Below are positions 33,799 to 43,610 of a stretch of DNA of 64,000 bases, in pieces (the first letter of the stretch is position 1; every line of letters starts with the position of its first letter). This stretch comes from Isoetes taiwanensis (Eukaryota; Streptophyta; Lycopodiopsida; Isoetales; Isoetaceae). The DNA is taken from NCBI GenBank assembly GCA_021234155.1, contig JAJEKV010000046.1, positions 8,997,012 to 9,061,011 on the forward strand. Direction: 5' to 3'. The position numbers were made by a program, and so were the translations under genes. The notes beneath the pieces were generated by a model that saw nothing but the letters and a program-made list of their open reading frames with translations, did not search any database and had not been told where the DNA came from.

Positions 33799-34795
33799 AT
33801 CTACCAAGAGGCATTCACATCTTGTATACCATGAAATTCCATTCTTTATTCCACATAAATAAAAGAACTTTCCCATGCTCATGCTATATGAAGCAATTTG
33901 ACATTCCGCATCCAAATTTTGCATCCATATTTCTGGCAGAGCTATTCAACGTCCTTGGCGCCAAGCAGTCTACAAATAAAACCAAATATGATTGTAGGTA
34001 ACCTCCAAGACCAATAGGCCTTTCGAATCTCCCTAAGCTTAAAAAAGAATAGTTTTGGTAGTTTCTCATTCCAGGCTAAGAAGTTGTATGACATTGGCAT
34101 AGGCTCAAGTATTCAGAATAAACTTTCAGAGTTGGTGTGCATGTGGTAGGTAGATGGCTAAAATAAGTGCTAACAAGCAAGGCTCACTTGAGTTTGTTCA
34201 GGAATTAGATTCTCTTCTCCACAAAAGTTCTCGTCTCCACGACAAGCCAGTTCATATCTAGCAAACCTAGTTCTCTAGGTTCCCTCGGATGTCATCTAAC
34301 TTTGTAATTGTGTTACAACTCAGCTATCCGTCATTTACTCAATCCGTCCTTGTTGCTGTGCGCATCTTTTCTAGGAGTTACTCTGGTCTCCCTTGCCGTC
34401 AAGTCCACCCCAGCGCCCTTAGCTGCTCGTTTGTCTTCTGTAGTTTCACGTGAATTCTTTCCCTCCTTACAATCCAAAGCACAAAAAATTCGAGGCCAAA
34501 GATCCATTGCATGCTCATCTCACCAATCCACATATTCATCTAACAATTGGAAAGTACCAAATACAATGACCTTGACCATATCCACTGCTCCTGAATTCTT
34601 TGACTCCTTTCAGAGAATTCAAATTCCTTTGATGATCCCACTGCTTACTGATCCCAGAAGAATCGTAACTTCTGCTCTTATACCAATTAATACAATTCAG
34701 TGATTTATGGGAAGCTAAATAACTGCTCAACAGCATCTCAAGTGAAGAATAAGATCCAAATATAATATATCTCAGATAAACTGATTGGATTACAC
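33799..34795 (-). repeat. LTR-element-like unit, copy 2
   Basis: It is the partner of the copy at 32377-33401. The primer-site-like sequence is TGGTATAAGAGC (reverse complement at 34674-34685), one substitution from the Met-tRNA site. The two units in tandem suggest LTR-internal-LTR-internal structure produced by unequal recombination. Confidence 0.55.
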
Positions 34796-35526
34796 GGTTA
34801 ACCACCTAACCAGGTCCACTGAGTTATGGCAATACAACTGGCTTAACATACATATCTCTGATTCTCTGGATACTCCTCGTAGCTTCTGAGCAATATCAAT
34901 ATCTCTCAAGTTGTTTTCACTACTCCGCTTAGTCGATGATTCAAAGGAAAAATACATAAGAGAGCTCCGTTCACCATTCTGGTATCCTCTTCTACAACAC
35001 AATGAATCTAGGTAGCAGATGCTACTGTCAATAATGAAAGGTCCGTCTTCTGGCCACATGAGCTTGGGTTCTGAATGCTGAACTCATGCTGTCGGCTGCT
35101 ACTATAGTGCTTTGAGGTCGGACGCAATACTAGTTTCCTGATGCAAATTTTCGATGTCTTAAAATATCTTTAGTGCATCCCTCCCATATTTAAAGATCTT
35201 CCTTGCCTTTTTCTATTCTTTAACTCATGGTTCACGACCCCGATCATAAATATCTCGACCTATCTTTATATTGCAACCACCTTTTAATTCGTTGCTTCAC
35301 CCTTTGATATATCGCTGCCCACCTTTATCTTTTAATAGGACTTTCGATATAAGAATAAAGGTCCCTATTAATAAGTATACGTATCCCCTTTCAATGGTTA
35401 TCCCTTGTCCTTATATTGATATATTATTAGGCAAATTTGGGAGTAACACATTAACGTGTAATGTTTGCCATATTTTTGCCATGTTTCATAACTCAATCGT
35501 CGTGGACCACTTCCCCGTGCTTGCTG
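34796..35526. other. No clear gene
   Basis: A minus-strand open stretch of 89 codons (35059-34790; SSENNLRDIDIAQKLRGVS) has no recognisable domain. 35100-35526 is AT-rich and probably the 3' end region of the copia element that follows, but I could not find an LTR. Confidence 0.35.
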
Positions 35527-38145
35527 TCAATCCACAATTTTGAATTCTCTTGAGAAACCTGAGACAAAATTCACATTGTAGACAATGTCAGGTTTTGAGC
35601 GATTAGCAACATATAAGAGGCATCTTATTAATTCTCTATACGAACATTTCTTCATTTTATTTGCCTTTTTTTCATTGTGAGGACTTTGTGCAAGCGACAA
35701 CTTTTGCGCTATTGCCAGAGGAGTACTTATATTACTACAATCCTGGAGACCAAACGTTTGTAGCATTTCTTGAATGCTACTTGACTGCATGAGCAGTAAT
35801 ATTTTCTGATCTCTATCTCTGTGCACTTCCATCCCTAGAAATTTTTGTAGAGGACTCAGATCAGTCATTGTAAACCTGTTACAAGAACCATCTTGCAATA
35901 ATCTAAACATTCTGCACCATTTGCAACCATAGTATTATCGTCCACATAAAGTACCATGATGCTAAACTTGTTATTGTGCTTGTACAAGTAAAGCTTGCCA
36001 TCATTCTGCAATTTGACAAAATCTTGCTCTTTAAGAATGCACATATACAAAGATACCACTGCCTTAGTGATTGTTTCAATCCATAAACATCCTTTCTTTC
36101 TAAACTGAATGTTCTCCATCTTCAAATCTTGGCATTATGACCTTTTGATCTCCGTGGACGTTAAAAAAACTATTCTATTCTATTCTATTCATATGATGAA
36201 TTTCCAAGCTAAATGCATTAGCAAATGCTAGCAAAATTCTGATGCTTATCAATTTAACTAGTGGAGAAAATGTTTCGTCATAATCAAGGCCCCTTTTCTG
36301 TGAAACCTTGTGCGATAAGTCTAGCTTTGTGTTCTCCATCACTTCCTATTTTAATTTTGAATACCCATCTGCTACCATCTATGTTTCTATGAGCTGGTCT
36401 TTTGACTATTTCATATGTCTTAGTCCTTTTAAAGGACTGCATTTCATCATCCATTGCTTTTGGCCAATGCTTAGCATCTCTAGTTGCCATTGCATCTTCA
36501 AACCTTTTAAGAATATTAGGTTCTAGAATAGCAAAGGTGTCATGAAATTCAATATTTTCTAACCTTTTGCTTGTGCCTTCTTTAGTTCTACCAAACTGCT
36601 CCAAATTTACATCCTGTGCATCTTCTCTTAGCCACTTGTGTTATTGCATGTTCTTGATCTAAACTTGGGTCTTGCTCTTCATTTGTCTTTGTGTTCTCTC
36701 TTTTTTTTCTTCAATATCTGCTACTTCTTTGTCCTTGTCCTCCTTCACTTTAGCATCATCTTCAATATCAGCCTGCATTTCTTGTGTCCCTACAATGTCA
36801 TTCTCAATAGCATTGTTAGGTTTCACATCTACATTCCTTCTATTTTTATATAAAATTCCTTCATCAAAATTAACATCTCTACATATAATGAGTCTTCTTT
36901 TTTCTGGATTTGTACCCTTTCGACAAATCATTGTATCCTACCAAAAAACCTTTTACAACTCTGTCATCAAGCTTAGTTCTTAATTCCTGTGGAATGTTGC
37001 ACATTCAAAACAACCAAAGGCTTTAAAAAATCATAACTTATGGATCTGTTACTCTGCATTTCCTCATGTATATTAGCAATAATACTTGAGTGTGGAATTC
37101 TGTTTTGAATGTACAATGCAACCCTAACATCTTCTTTCCATATAAATCTAGGGAGACCAAACAATTTTAGCTTAGATCTAATTGTGGCATGTGATTGCAT
37201 GTTACTTGTCTTTTAATCCTTTTATCAGCATAATATTTCCTAAATGCTCCTGGCATGTATTCACCTCTATGATCAGATCTTATACATTTATTTTTCTTCT
37301 ACTACCTTTCTCAACTTCAGCTTCATGAATTTTGTAAGCACTAAAAGCTAGAACCTTTGTTCTATGAAAATAACACTTCATTCTTGTACAATAATCATCA
37401 ATAAAGGTGATGAAATATCTCCTCCTTTGTAAACTTTGAATATTGATTGGTTTGCATAGATCACTGTGAACCAACTCCAAAACATCACTTGCTCTTTCCT
37501 TTGATCTTTTAAACGGTAATCTTGTACTATTCCCTAACATTCATCCAACACAAGTAAAATCTTCCATATTCTCAGGTGCTATATCAACCCTTTCTTAATC
37601 ATAAGCCTTAAATTATTCAAATTTATGTGCCCAAGTCTTTCATGCCAAATTTTTTAGGAAGGCAATGTTACTGAATTAATGCTGCCTGGCACAAAATCAT
37701 TACAAAATCCATAAAGCTTCCCAATATGTGTTGCAAGGAATCACAATTTATTATTATTGTCAAATACCTTACAGCATAGTTTGTCAAAACAAACCTTAAA
37801 ACCTAGATCATCCAACTGGCTTACAAAAGTTAAGTTCCTTATTATGTTTGGAACACATAATCTACTTACTTAAAATGATTATTCCTCCGTTCGAATAAAA
37901 AAGCTCCAACATTCCTGACTCTTTGACCTTCTGCAGCTCATATCTCCCATTTGCACAAATGTGGAGTGCTTTAACAGGCTATGTGTATGGTTACCTCTTC
38001 TTAAGTATCTTCTTCTTCGACATTTGAGTCTTGTGCCAAATTTATACTGACATGCCTATCACCTCTTCCTTTAAAAACACCATTTCTTCCCCTTCCTCCA
38101 CTATATCCACTCTTATTTCGGAAACCCCTTCCTCTTCCTACATCT
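35527..38145 (-). pseudogene. Ty1/copia element, gag end to RNase H, no LTRs seen
   Basis: Minus-strand order is: an arginine/glycine-rich gag tail (GRGRGF near 38130), protease region, GAG-pre-integrase (about 37700-37560), integrase (MLGNSTRLPFKRSKERASDVLELVHSDLC, 37540; FITFIDDYCTRMKCYF), the RT start (AMATRDAKHWPKAMDDEMQSFKRTKT, near 36500; GSRWVFKIKIGSDG), the catalytic strand as YVDDNT near 35930, and the RT/RNase H linker LGMEVHRDRDQKILLLMQ. The order gag-PR-IN-RT-RH is diagnostic of copia. Stops and frameshifts are numerous. A tiny LINE-A insertion replaces part of the RT near 36140-36195. The 38146 end abuts another LINE. Confidence 0.85.
36138..36195 (+). mobile_element. Tiny LINE-A 3' end inserted in copia RT
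   Basis: ATGACC, then TCTCCGTGGACGTTAAAAAA and C(TATTC)3 is the LINE-A terminus. Against the sister copia copy at 52130-52220, about 50 bp of RT sequence are missing at this point. The event therefore combined insertion with a deletion. Confidence 0.8.
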
Positions 38146-38908
38146 TTTGGACTTGAGCAGTTTGCAGCGGGGAGTGCTCAAAGGGCAAAAGATATGGCTA
38201 AATGATGACCTTATATTACAGCAACAAGAAGAGCTCCGGACCCAGCTAAGACAAATCAAAGTTTGTAAGGAAGAAGGCAAACATGTATACATCCAAAAGG
38301 GCAAGATTTGAGTTAAGACCGGAGATGGGTTTGCTGCCTTAGCATAGGAACACGCCCTCAGGTGCATGGAACTAAATGTGCATGGCTTTCCAAATTGGAA
38401 ACATGTCTCTATGGAAGCAGTATATAAAAATGTTGATCTTCTGATTCTTTCAGAGACATGGGAACATGAGCTCGTTCGTTTGAAGGATCTTCCATATTTT
38501 ACCTTGTTACATTCAGTTTGGAATGCTAAGAGTAGGAGAAAAGGATGTGGTTTTGGAGGACTTGCGTGCTTTGTGCGCAGTACATTAGCACAGGGTGTTC
38601 GGGTAGTCAAACTAGGAGAATGCAAACAATATATTTGGATCGAGATTAGGAGAAAGGTACCAATCTACATTGCAGCGGTCTACTTTGATCCTTTAAACAG
38701 TCTCGTCTACAATCATAGGATATTAGGGGTACAACAGAAGACCCCTTTTATTATTTAGCCCAAGATGTTGTTGAGTTTAAACAAAAAGGCACAGTCTTCC
38801 TTGTTGGAGTTTTTAATGGCAGAGTGGCACAAAAACAAGCAAGCATCTTCCTTGATGGAATAAATGACTTGTGGCCAAATGAGATGTCTGAGCAGGAGAC
38901 AGAAATGG
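38146..38908 (+). pseudogene. LINE copy: ORF1 end and endonuclease
   Basis: 38150-38310 reads WLNDDLILQQQEELRTQLRQIK, resembling a LINE ORF1 C-terminal coiled stretch. 38366-38758 is an APE-type endonuclease start (MELNVHGFPNWKHVSMEAVYK, LLILSETWEHE, FGGLACFVRSTL, VPIYIAAVYFDPL). The following frame has FLVGVFNGRVAQ, a form of the GDFNGR catalytic motif. It is cut at 38908 by the chromovirus and resumes at 41566. LLILSETWEHE and FNGRV suggest the same non-L1 family as the copy at 28985. Confidence 0.75.
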
Positions 38909-39102
38909 TGCAATAGACACTGGACGTGGACGTCCAGAGAGGGATTGCATGCATTTGCATGCATCCCTAAGAGGTTGCATGCATGCATGGAGGGCTGCTA
39001 GCTATAAAGAGGCTCGGGGGAGAGCTCAAGGGGCATTCAGTTTTCTGTGCTGAGCTCGTGGTTGGGTGGTGAGTATAGCTAGCACGTCATTTGTGCGTTT
39101 CA
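38909..39102 (+). repeat. 5' LTR of chromovirus
   Basis: 194 bp, TG...CA. It contains the repeated word GCATGCAT and a CTATAAAGAGGC TATA-like box at about 39002, the likely promoter. It is identical by eye to the 3' LTR. Confidence 0.9.
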
Positions 39103-39103
39103 G

Positions 39104-39115
39104 TGGTATCAGAGC
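39104..39115 (+). other. Primer-binding site (initiator Met-tRNA)
   Basis: TGGTATCAGAGC, one base after the LTR, is complementary to the 3' end of plant initiator Met-tRNA. Confidence 0.9.
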
Positions 39116-39126
39116 TTCAAGTTGTG

Positions 39127-40698
39127 ATGGACCAATCCGCTGGGGAAGTGGATCGGATAATGGAGTTGGAGACCGACAATGCGATTTTGAGCGAAAAGTT
39201 GGAAGCTGCTTTAGCTCGCATACAGGAGCTTCAGGACATGGACTCGCTTCGGGCCGAAGTTCGGCAGTTGAAGCTGTCGCATGATGCAGGACATCCACGT
39301 GTCAGTGGTATTAAGACTGGCGCGAATGTGAAAATTGAGTTCAAACCTTATTTGGCAGCCACGGATGATGCGGAGGAACTCTTTGCATGGTTGCGAGACC
39401 TGAACTCATATTTCGCCAAAACCAAAGATGATGATGACACTCAGCTTTATTTTGCTGAACGTCACTTAGGAGGGGTCGCTAAGGATTGGTGGCTTGATCT
39501 ACTCAAGCACCGACCCAAGGAAACTCCGATCACAACATTTGTAGAGTTTGAGACACTCATTAAGGAAAGGTTTCTGGGTCATAACTGGGAGCGGGATTTG
39601 CTCGCCGAATGGAACCAGTTGACCCAGCAAGACAAGGAGTCCGTTCGTGATTTTTCGGCAAGAGTCTTGCAGAAAGGTCTCCAGCTTGGCAAAAATGATG
39701 CAGAGAACTCTGACCGGTTGATGGGCAGTGTCCATCGTTGGATCCGAGCCAAGTTGGATCTTCAAGCTGCAAACCTTTCTTTTGGGGCCCTCTACAAACT
39801 AGCAGAAAAAGTTGAAGAGGAGGGTCTTTCATTAACTCAGGCCATCAATGCACAAAGGGGGTTTAAATCTATGTCGTATGATTCCCACGCGGGTCATTCT
39901 CACAAGTTTGTTAAACCCGTGCATCGTGAAGAGCGTACCAATGGAGATCATGTTCCTCCTATTTCTGTCTTAGGGTCAGGTGCAAAGCGTTCTCGGGAGG
40001 AGGATAAGTCTTCGCCAGAGAGGGAGCCTAAAGAATCCTATATGGCTCGGAAGAATCGCCTCCGTCGTGAGCATAAGTGTTTTATTTGCTCTAGTCCTGA
40101 CCATAAATTTTTTGAATGTTCCAGGTACACCCCGAAGGAAAAAGGGGATTCAAAATCAGATACATCTAAAGTTCCACCGGAATCTAAGAAAGAAAGCGGG
40201 ACAAAAACGGTGGCTTTTGTGGGTCATTCCTATACACTAGACCATCCTGAACATAGTCAGCTTTTGCGTTTTTGGGCAACTGTCCGGGATCAGAAAGTGC
40301 ATGCTCTTTTTGATCCTGGTAGTGAGTTTGATGTGATTTCTGACAGGTTAGTGAAGGCGTTGGACTTGTCCACTCTTCCATTGACGAATGCGATGGATTT
40401 GTCGTCCGCTTTTCGTGGTCAAATTTCACCTTGCGCCTTGGTTGTTAAAGATTTGGAATACTCCATTCAAGGTTTTAACGCCAAGCGTACTTTTTTGGTG
40501 GCTGACCTTGGCAGTGTGGATCTTTTGATTGGGATGCCCTGGCATCAAGAGTATAATCCTTTGGTTGACTGGGTTTCTGGTACTCTTTTGTTAGCCTTGG
40601 ATGGAGGGAAAAGGACCTTTAAGTTGGTTAAGGATCTTGTGATTGGCCCCATTCCAATGGTTTCTGTTGTCAATTTCAGTGCATGGGCACCAAGCTGA
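39127..40698 (+). CDS. Chromovirus Gag-protease polyprotein, 523 aa
   Basis: I use the ATG at 39127 (MDQSAGEVDRIMELE); upstream in-frame sequence lies in the LTR and primer site. Residues 10-55 are a coiled coil. Residues 80-240 match the retrotransposon Gag capsid fold (AEELFAWLRDLNSYF, AERHLGGVAKDWWLDL, FETLIKERFLGHNWERDLLAEWNQLTQ). A CCHC knuckle CFICSSPDHKFFEC lies near residue 318. A retropepsin-like domain follows (VHALFDPGSEFDVIS, about residue 400; DLLIGMPWHQEYNPLVDW). The usual D-S/T-G triad reads D-P-G, so protease activity is doubtful. The frame is fully open and ends where RT should begin, with a normal-looking stop. Conservation of only Gag suggests selection for particle assembly. 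Confidence 0.9.
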   Translation: MDQSAGEVDRIMELETDNAILSEKLEAALARIQELQDMDSLRAEVRQLKLSHDAGHPRVSGIKTGANVKIEFKPYLAATDDAEELFAWLRDLNSYFAKTKDDDDTQLYFAERHLGGVAKDWWLDLLKHRPKETPITTFVEFETLIKERFLGHNWERDLLAEWNQLTQQDKESVRDFSARVLQKGLQLGKNDAENSDRLMGSVHRWIRAKLDLQAANLSFGALYKLAEKVEEEGLSLTQAINAQRGFKSMSYDSHAGHSHKFVKPVHREERTNGDHVPPISVLGSGAKRSREEDKSSPEREPKESYMARKNRLRREHKCFICSSPDHKFFECSRYTPKEKGDSKSDTSKVPPESKKESGTKTVAFVGHSYTLDHPEHSQLLRFWATVRDQKVHALFDPGSEFDVISDRLVKALDLSTLPLTNAMDLSSAFRGQISPCALVVKDLEYSIQGFNAKRTFLVADLGSVDLLIGMPWHQEYNPLVDWVSGTLLLALDGGKRTFKLVKDLVIGPIPMVSVVNFSAWAPS

Positions 40699-41371
40699 GA
40701 TTAAGCGCCAACTTGTTTGAGTTACTTCAAAATTGGTTTGATTCGACATAGTTATTCACCTTTTGGTGCACCAGTTTTATTGGTCGGGGAAAAGGAACAA
40801 TTCTTAAGCGTATGTGTATTGCAAGTCTTTGGAAGAATACTATTTGCATTTGCGCTTATTATAGACAAGTTTGTTAAGAATTTTGCTAGCATTGCTTTTC
40901 GGAAGAATAATATGATTTGGGCAGGTTGTAGATTGTTTGACTAAGCAAGCCCACTTTAGTCCTTGTTCAAACAACTTAAAAACTTATGATGCATGCAAAT
41001 GACTTTTAAGGAATGTGATTGGGTATGGATGAGGATTCACAAAGGCCACTTTAAGAAGGGCGCATAAGAAAAAGACCTTAAGTTGGCGCCTCGATTAATG
41101 TTTCAGTTGAATGATAAATCCACTAGTGGTTCTAAGCAATATTTGGTTAAGTTTGCCAATCGGCCTTTGGAGGACGCTTCATGGGTTCGTGGCAATTTAT
41201 TAGAGGCCTATTCCGATATTCTGCATGAATATAACGGCCGGAAGGCACAAGACATTGGGAAGGCTTCTAGTAGCCGGCCTAAAAGAGGGCCAAGACAAGA
41301 TTATGCTAAGATGGCAAAAGGACTCTAGCCCCTTGCAGCAGAGGACTGCTGCGATGTCAAGGGGGAGGGAA
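40699..41371 (+). pseudogene. Chromovirus pol scraps and chromodomain
   Basis: 40725-40800 encodes the first RT strand (LIRHSYSPFGAPVLLVGEK). 40920-40950 jumps to an integrase phrase resembling VVDRLTKQAHF. 41120-41215 encodes a chromodomain (SKQYLVKFANRPLEDASWV, then EAYSDILHEYN). Catalytic RT, RNase H and integrase cores are deleted. The terminal chromodomain marks the chromovirus lineage of Ty3/gypsy. Confidence 0.8.
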
Positions 41372-41565
41372 TGCAATAGACACTGGACGTGGACGTCCAG
41401 AGAGGGATTGCATGCATTTGCATGCATCCCTAAGAGGTTGCATGCATGCATGGAGGGCTGCTAGCTATAAAGAGGCTCGGGGGAGAGCTCAAGGGGCATT
41501 CAGTTTTCTGTGCTGAGCTCGTGGTTGGGTGGTGAGTATAGCTAGCACGTCATTTGTGCGTTTCA
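41372..41565 (+). repeat. 3' LTR of chromovirus
   Basis: 194 bp, identical by eye to the 5' LTR, followed by the AATGG target duplication. Confidence 0.9.
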
Positions 41566-42190
41566 AATGGCTTGCTAGAACAGAGTGTCTGCAGATGAAG
41601 AAGTCAACAAAATGGGTAACCATCTCCTGAAAATGTGTGAGAGCAATGAAATGGTAATTTTTAATGGAAGTAGAAATTTCTCCAATACCAGAGGATTCAC
41701 GTGTCAGGAAGCTAGTGTAGTAGATTTCCTGGTAAGATGCCCATTAGATCAACAACTCGTTAAGGAGCTTCGCATAATAGATGTGCCAGAATCAGATCAT
41801 GGAGCCTTACAATTTATGCTATTGGTAAAGGAAGCTAGCAATGGGCGTAGACACCCTGGAGGGAGAATCAAATTAAATAAAGATAAAGCAAAAAGATATG
41901 AGGCTGAGTTAGGTGCAGCTTTGAAGACAATTGAGTGGACGGGAGACATTGTTAACAAAAACAGACTCTTCATGTCAACGCTGGTGGAGACAGCCATTAA
42001 AATATTTGGTAGATGAAAGAAACACCATCGGCGGCACCAATCGGAGCCAGAAGGGTCCATCACCATACACTTCCAAAACCAGAGGCCAAACGTTGTTTCA
42101 AAAGATTTGTAAAACAGAAGGAAGTTGAATGGCTGAGAAAATGGCAATATCAACTAGTGCATAATTTACATTGCAATCCCAAAGCCTTTT
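41566..42190 (+). pseudogene. LINE copy resumed: endonuclease end and linker
   Basis: The reading from 41585 (DEEVNKMGNHLLKMCESNEMV, FSNTRGFTCQEASVVDFLV, PESDHGALQFML) is the end of an APE endonuclease with the final SDH motif. It continues the frame broken at 38908. At the restored junction a TAG follows GCTTGC, so the LINE already carried a stop or acquired one later. Confidence 0.75.
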
Positions 42191-42460
42191 AAGATAGATA
42201 GATAGTATTTTAACGTCACGCCACTAGGCAGCATCCAACTGGACATGTGACCACACACCACACTACATTGCTTGGTTGGGCCCTGCCCCCAACCACTTTA
42301 CATTGCGTCTGTGGGTTTTGACACCCAACAGTTCATAGTGCGATTCTGGGCAGTCTCGAACTCGAGACCCCCCATAGGAAATTTCAGCAGCAGGGATCTA
42401 GTATTATACTGAACTATATATACGGTTAGTAGTGCTGAGCCATTAGAGGTGGCTCACGAT
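42191..42460 (-). mobile_element. tRNA-derived SINE with LINE-like 3' end
   Basis: On the minus strand a pol III A-box-like TGGCTCAGCACT (42442-42431) is followed about 70 bp later by a perfect B-box core GTTCGAGAC (42361-42353). An unrelated body of about 140 bp follows, then GTGACGTTAAAATAC and three ATCT units. The 3' end resembles the LINE-A terminus GTGGACGTTAAAAAAAC(TATTC)n. It lies inside the LINE between its endonuclease linker and RT. The body has no ORF. Confidence 0.65.
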
Positions 42461-42589
42461 GAATTTCCAGAGTATAAGATGGTACACCCCCCATAGGAAA
42501 TTTCAGCAGCAGGGATCTAGTATTATACTGAACTATATATACGGTTAGTAGTGCTGAGCCATTAGAGGTGGCTCACGATGAATTTCCAG
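42367..42589. repeat. Tandem duplication of 119 bp across the SINE-LINE junction
   Basis: Units at 42367-42470 and 42486-42589 are identical by eye (104 bp) and separated by AGTATAAGATGGTAC. Each includes the SINE head and the adjoining LINE bases GATGAATTTCCAG, so the duplication occurred after the SINE inserted. Confidence 0.9.
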
Positions 42590-42705
42590 CCATCTTTCAC
42601 CCATTGGATGTGGAGTTGGCTCTAAACAAAATGGCAAACGGAAAAGCTCATGATGCTAAAGGTTTGGCAATGGAATTGCTTAAATGGGGAGGCATCCGTT
42701 AGAAT
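42576..42705 (+). pseudogene. LINE copy resumed: RT N-terminus
   Basis: DEFPAIFHPLDVELALNKMANG, then KAHDAKGLAMELLKWGG, matches LQRLANGKAADLDGMQAELLKW in the LINE at 28985. It is the last recognisable piece of this LINE, which degenerates after 42705. Confidence 0.75.
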
Positions 42706-43610
42706 TACTGGCTGAGCTGACGGATTAACAACCTTCTTCACCATAGTGCGTTTGATTTTTGGAATGCTAGACTCTGGGTGTGGAAATTCTCAAGCTTTCC
42801 CTGCGGGCTTTTTGGCCGGAGTAGCAAAAGTTGGGGACAGACGGTTGCAATTTACAAATTCAAAACTTTGTTTCCCTTGGGGTCATATTCATTACGGTGG
42901 GCGGTAAATAGGTTATGATTATAAAACGGGTACGATCTTTATGAAATGACGGGTGTCAAATAGGTTAGACTATCATTGGTGAAGGGTGGAAAAAAAAGTC
43001 TGAAGGGTGCTGGTGCTGGGTGCTGGGTGCTGGGTGCTGGCCCACGTTTATTTGATATCCGCCAGCATACTTTTGCTCAAATGGACAACTGACTTCCTCA
43101 CAGAGACTTCTTCTCATCACTTTCAGGAGGACCGTGATTGTATCTGCTCGTGTGCCCTGAAATCCAAATCAGAAGAAGGAATTTATTTGTGAAGCAAAAG
43201 ATTCCTCGAGAAGATATAACTTTGCCAAGTCTAGATCTTGCCCATACCCTTACTATATGTTGACCATGATTTTAAGGGGGGCTGACCCCCTAGATGCTGA
43301 AGGCTACGTTTTCGAGTAAACAGGTTCAGGCCAATTGTTCTATGCCATCAGATTAGCAGCCAACAGACTTCTGGTTTCATTTCAATTCACAGGTTTTTCT
43401 CTATCCTTAATTGCTAAACTTCTCTGTATTAAAAGGCTTAAAGCAGAAATGTCTAATGTTCAAGCCTATTAGCCTAGGGCTATATAAAGGCCCTGTTTTT
43501 CGATAGATACTTCCCATTATAAAATCACCTTTTTGTACTATGTTTTTATTCCAAATATAACTAGAATATCTATTTTCAACCGAAATATAAATAAATGCAC
43601 AAAACAGTCC
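42706..43610. other. No recognisable gene
   Basis: A GGGTGCT-unit microsatellite occupies 43006-43038. From about 43610 the sequence becomes copia (minus strand). Other short ORFs have no character. Confidence 0.45.

Larger units (their letters stand above)
38909..41565 (+). mobile_element. Young, internally deleted chromovirus (Ty3/gypsy) with identical LTRs
   Basis: 194-bp LTRs (38909-39102 and 41372-41565) begin TGCAATAGAC and end GCGTTTCA. I see no difference between them. The 5-bp target duplication AATGG flanks the element (38904-38908 and 41566-41570). The primer site TGGTATCAGAGC (39104-39115) and a purine tract AAGGGGGAGGGA (41359-41370) sit in the expected places. The interior is only about 2.27 kb: an intact gag-protease ORF, then scraps of RT, integrase and chromodomain. 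It cannot make its own RT or integrase, so it must have been mobilised in trans. Confidence 0.93.

Noticed and set aside
38113-38625. 170-codon minus-strand ORF
   Set aside because: It overlaps the LINE endonuclease on the opposite strand, and its Cys/Ser-rich composition is that of an antisense shadow.
39091-39126. Upstream extension of the Gag ORF
   Set aside because: It starts inside the 5' LTR from a non-ATG codon and runs through the primer-binding site. The first ATG after these is 39127.
42353-42442. A tRNA gene
   Set aside because: A- and B-box-like motifs are present but no cloverleaf can be drawn. The spacing of 70 bp and the tail fit a SINE.
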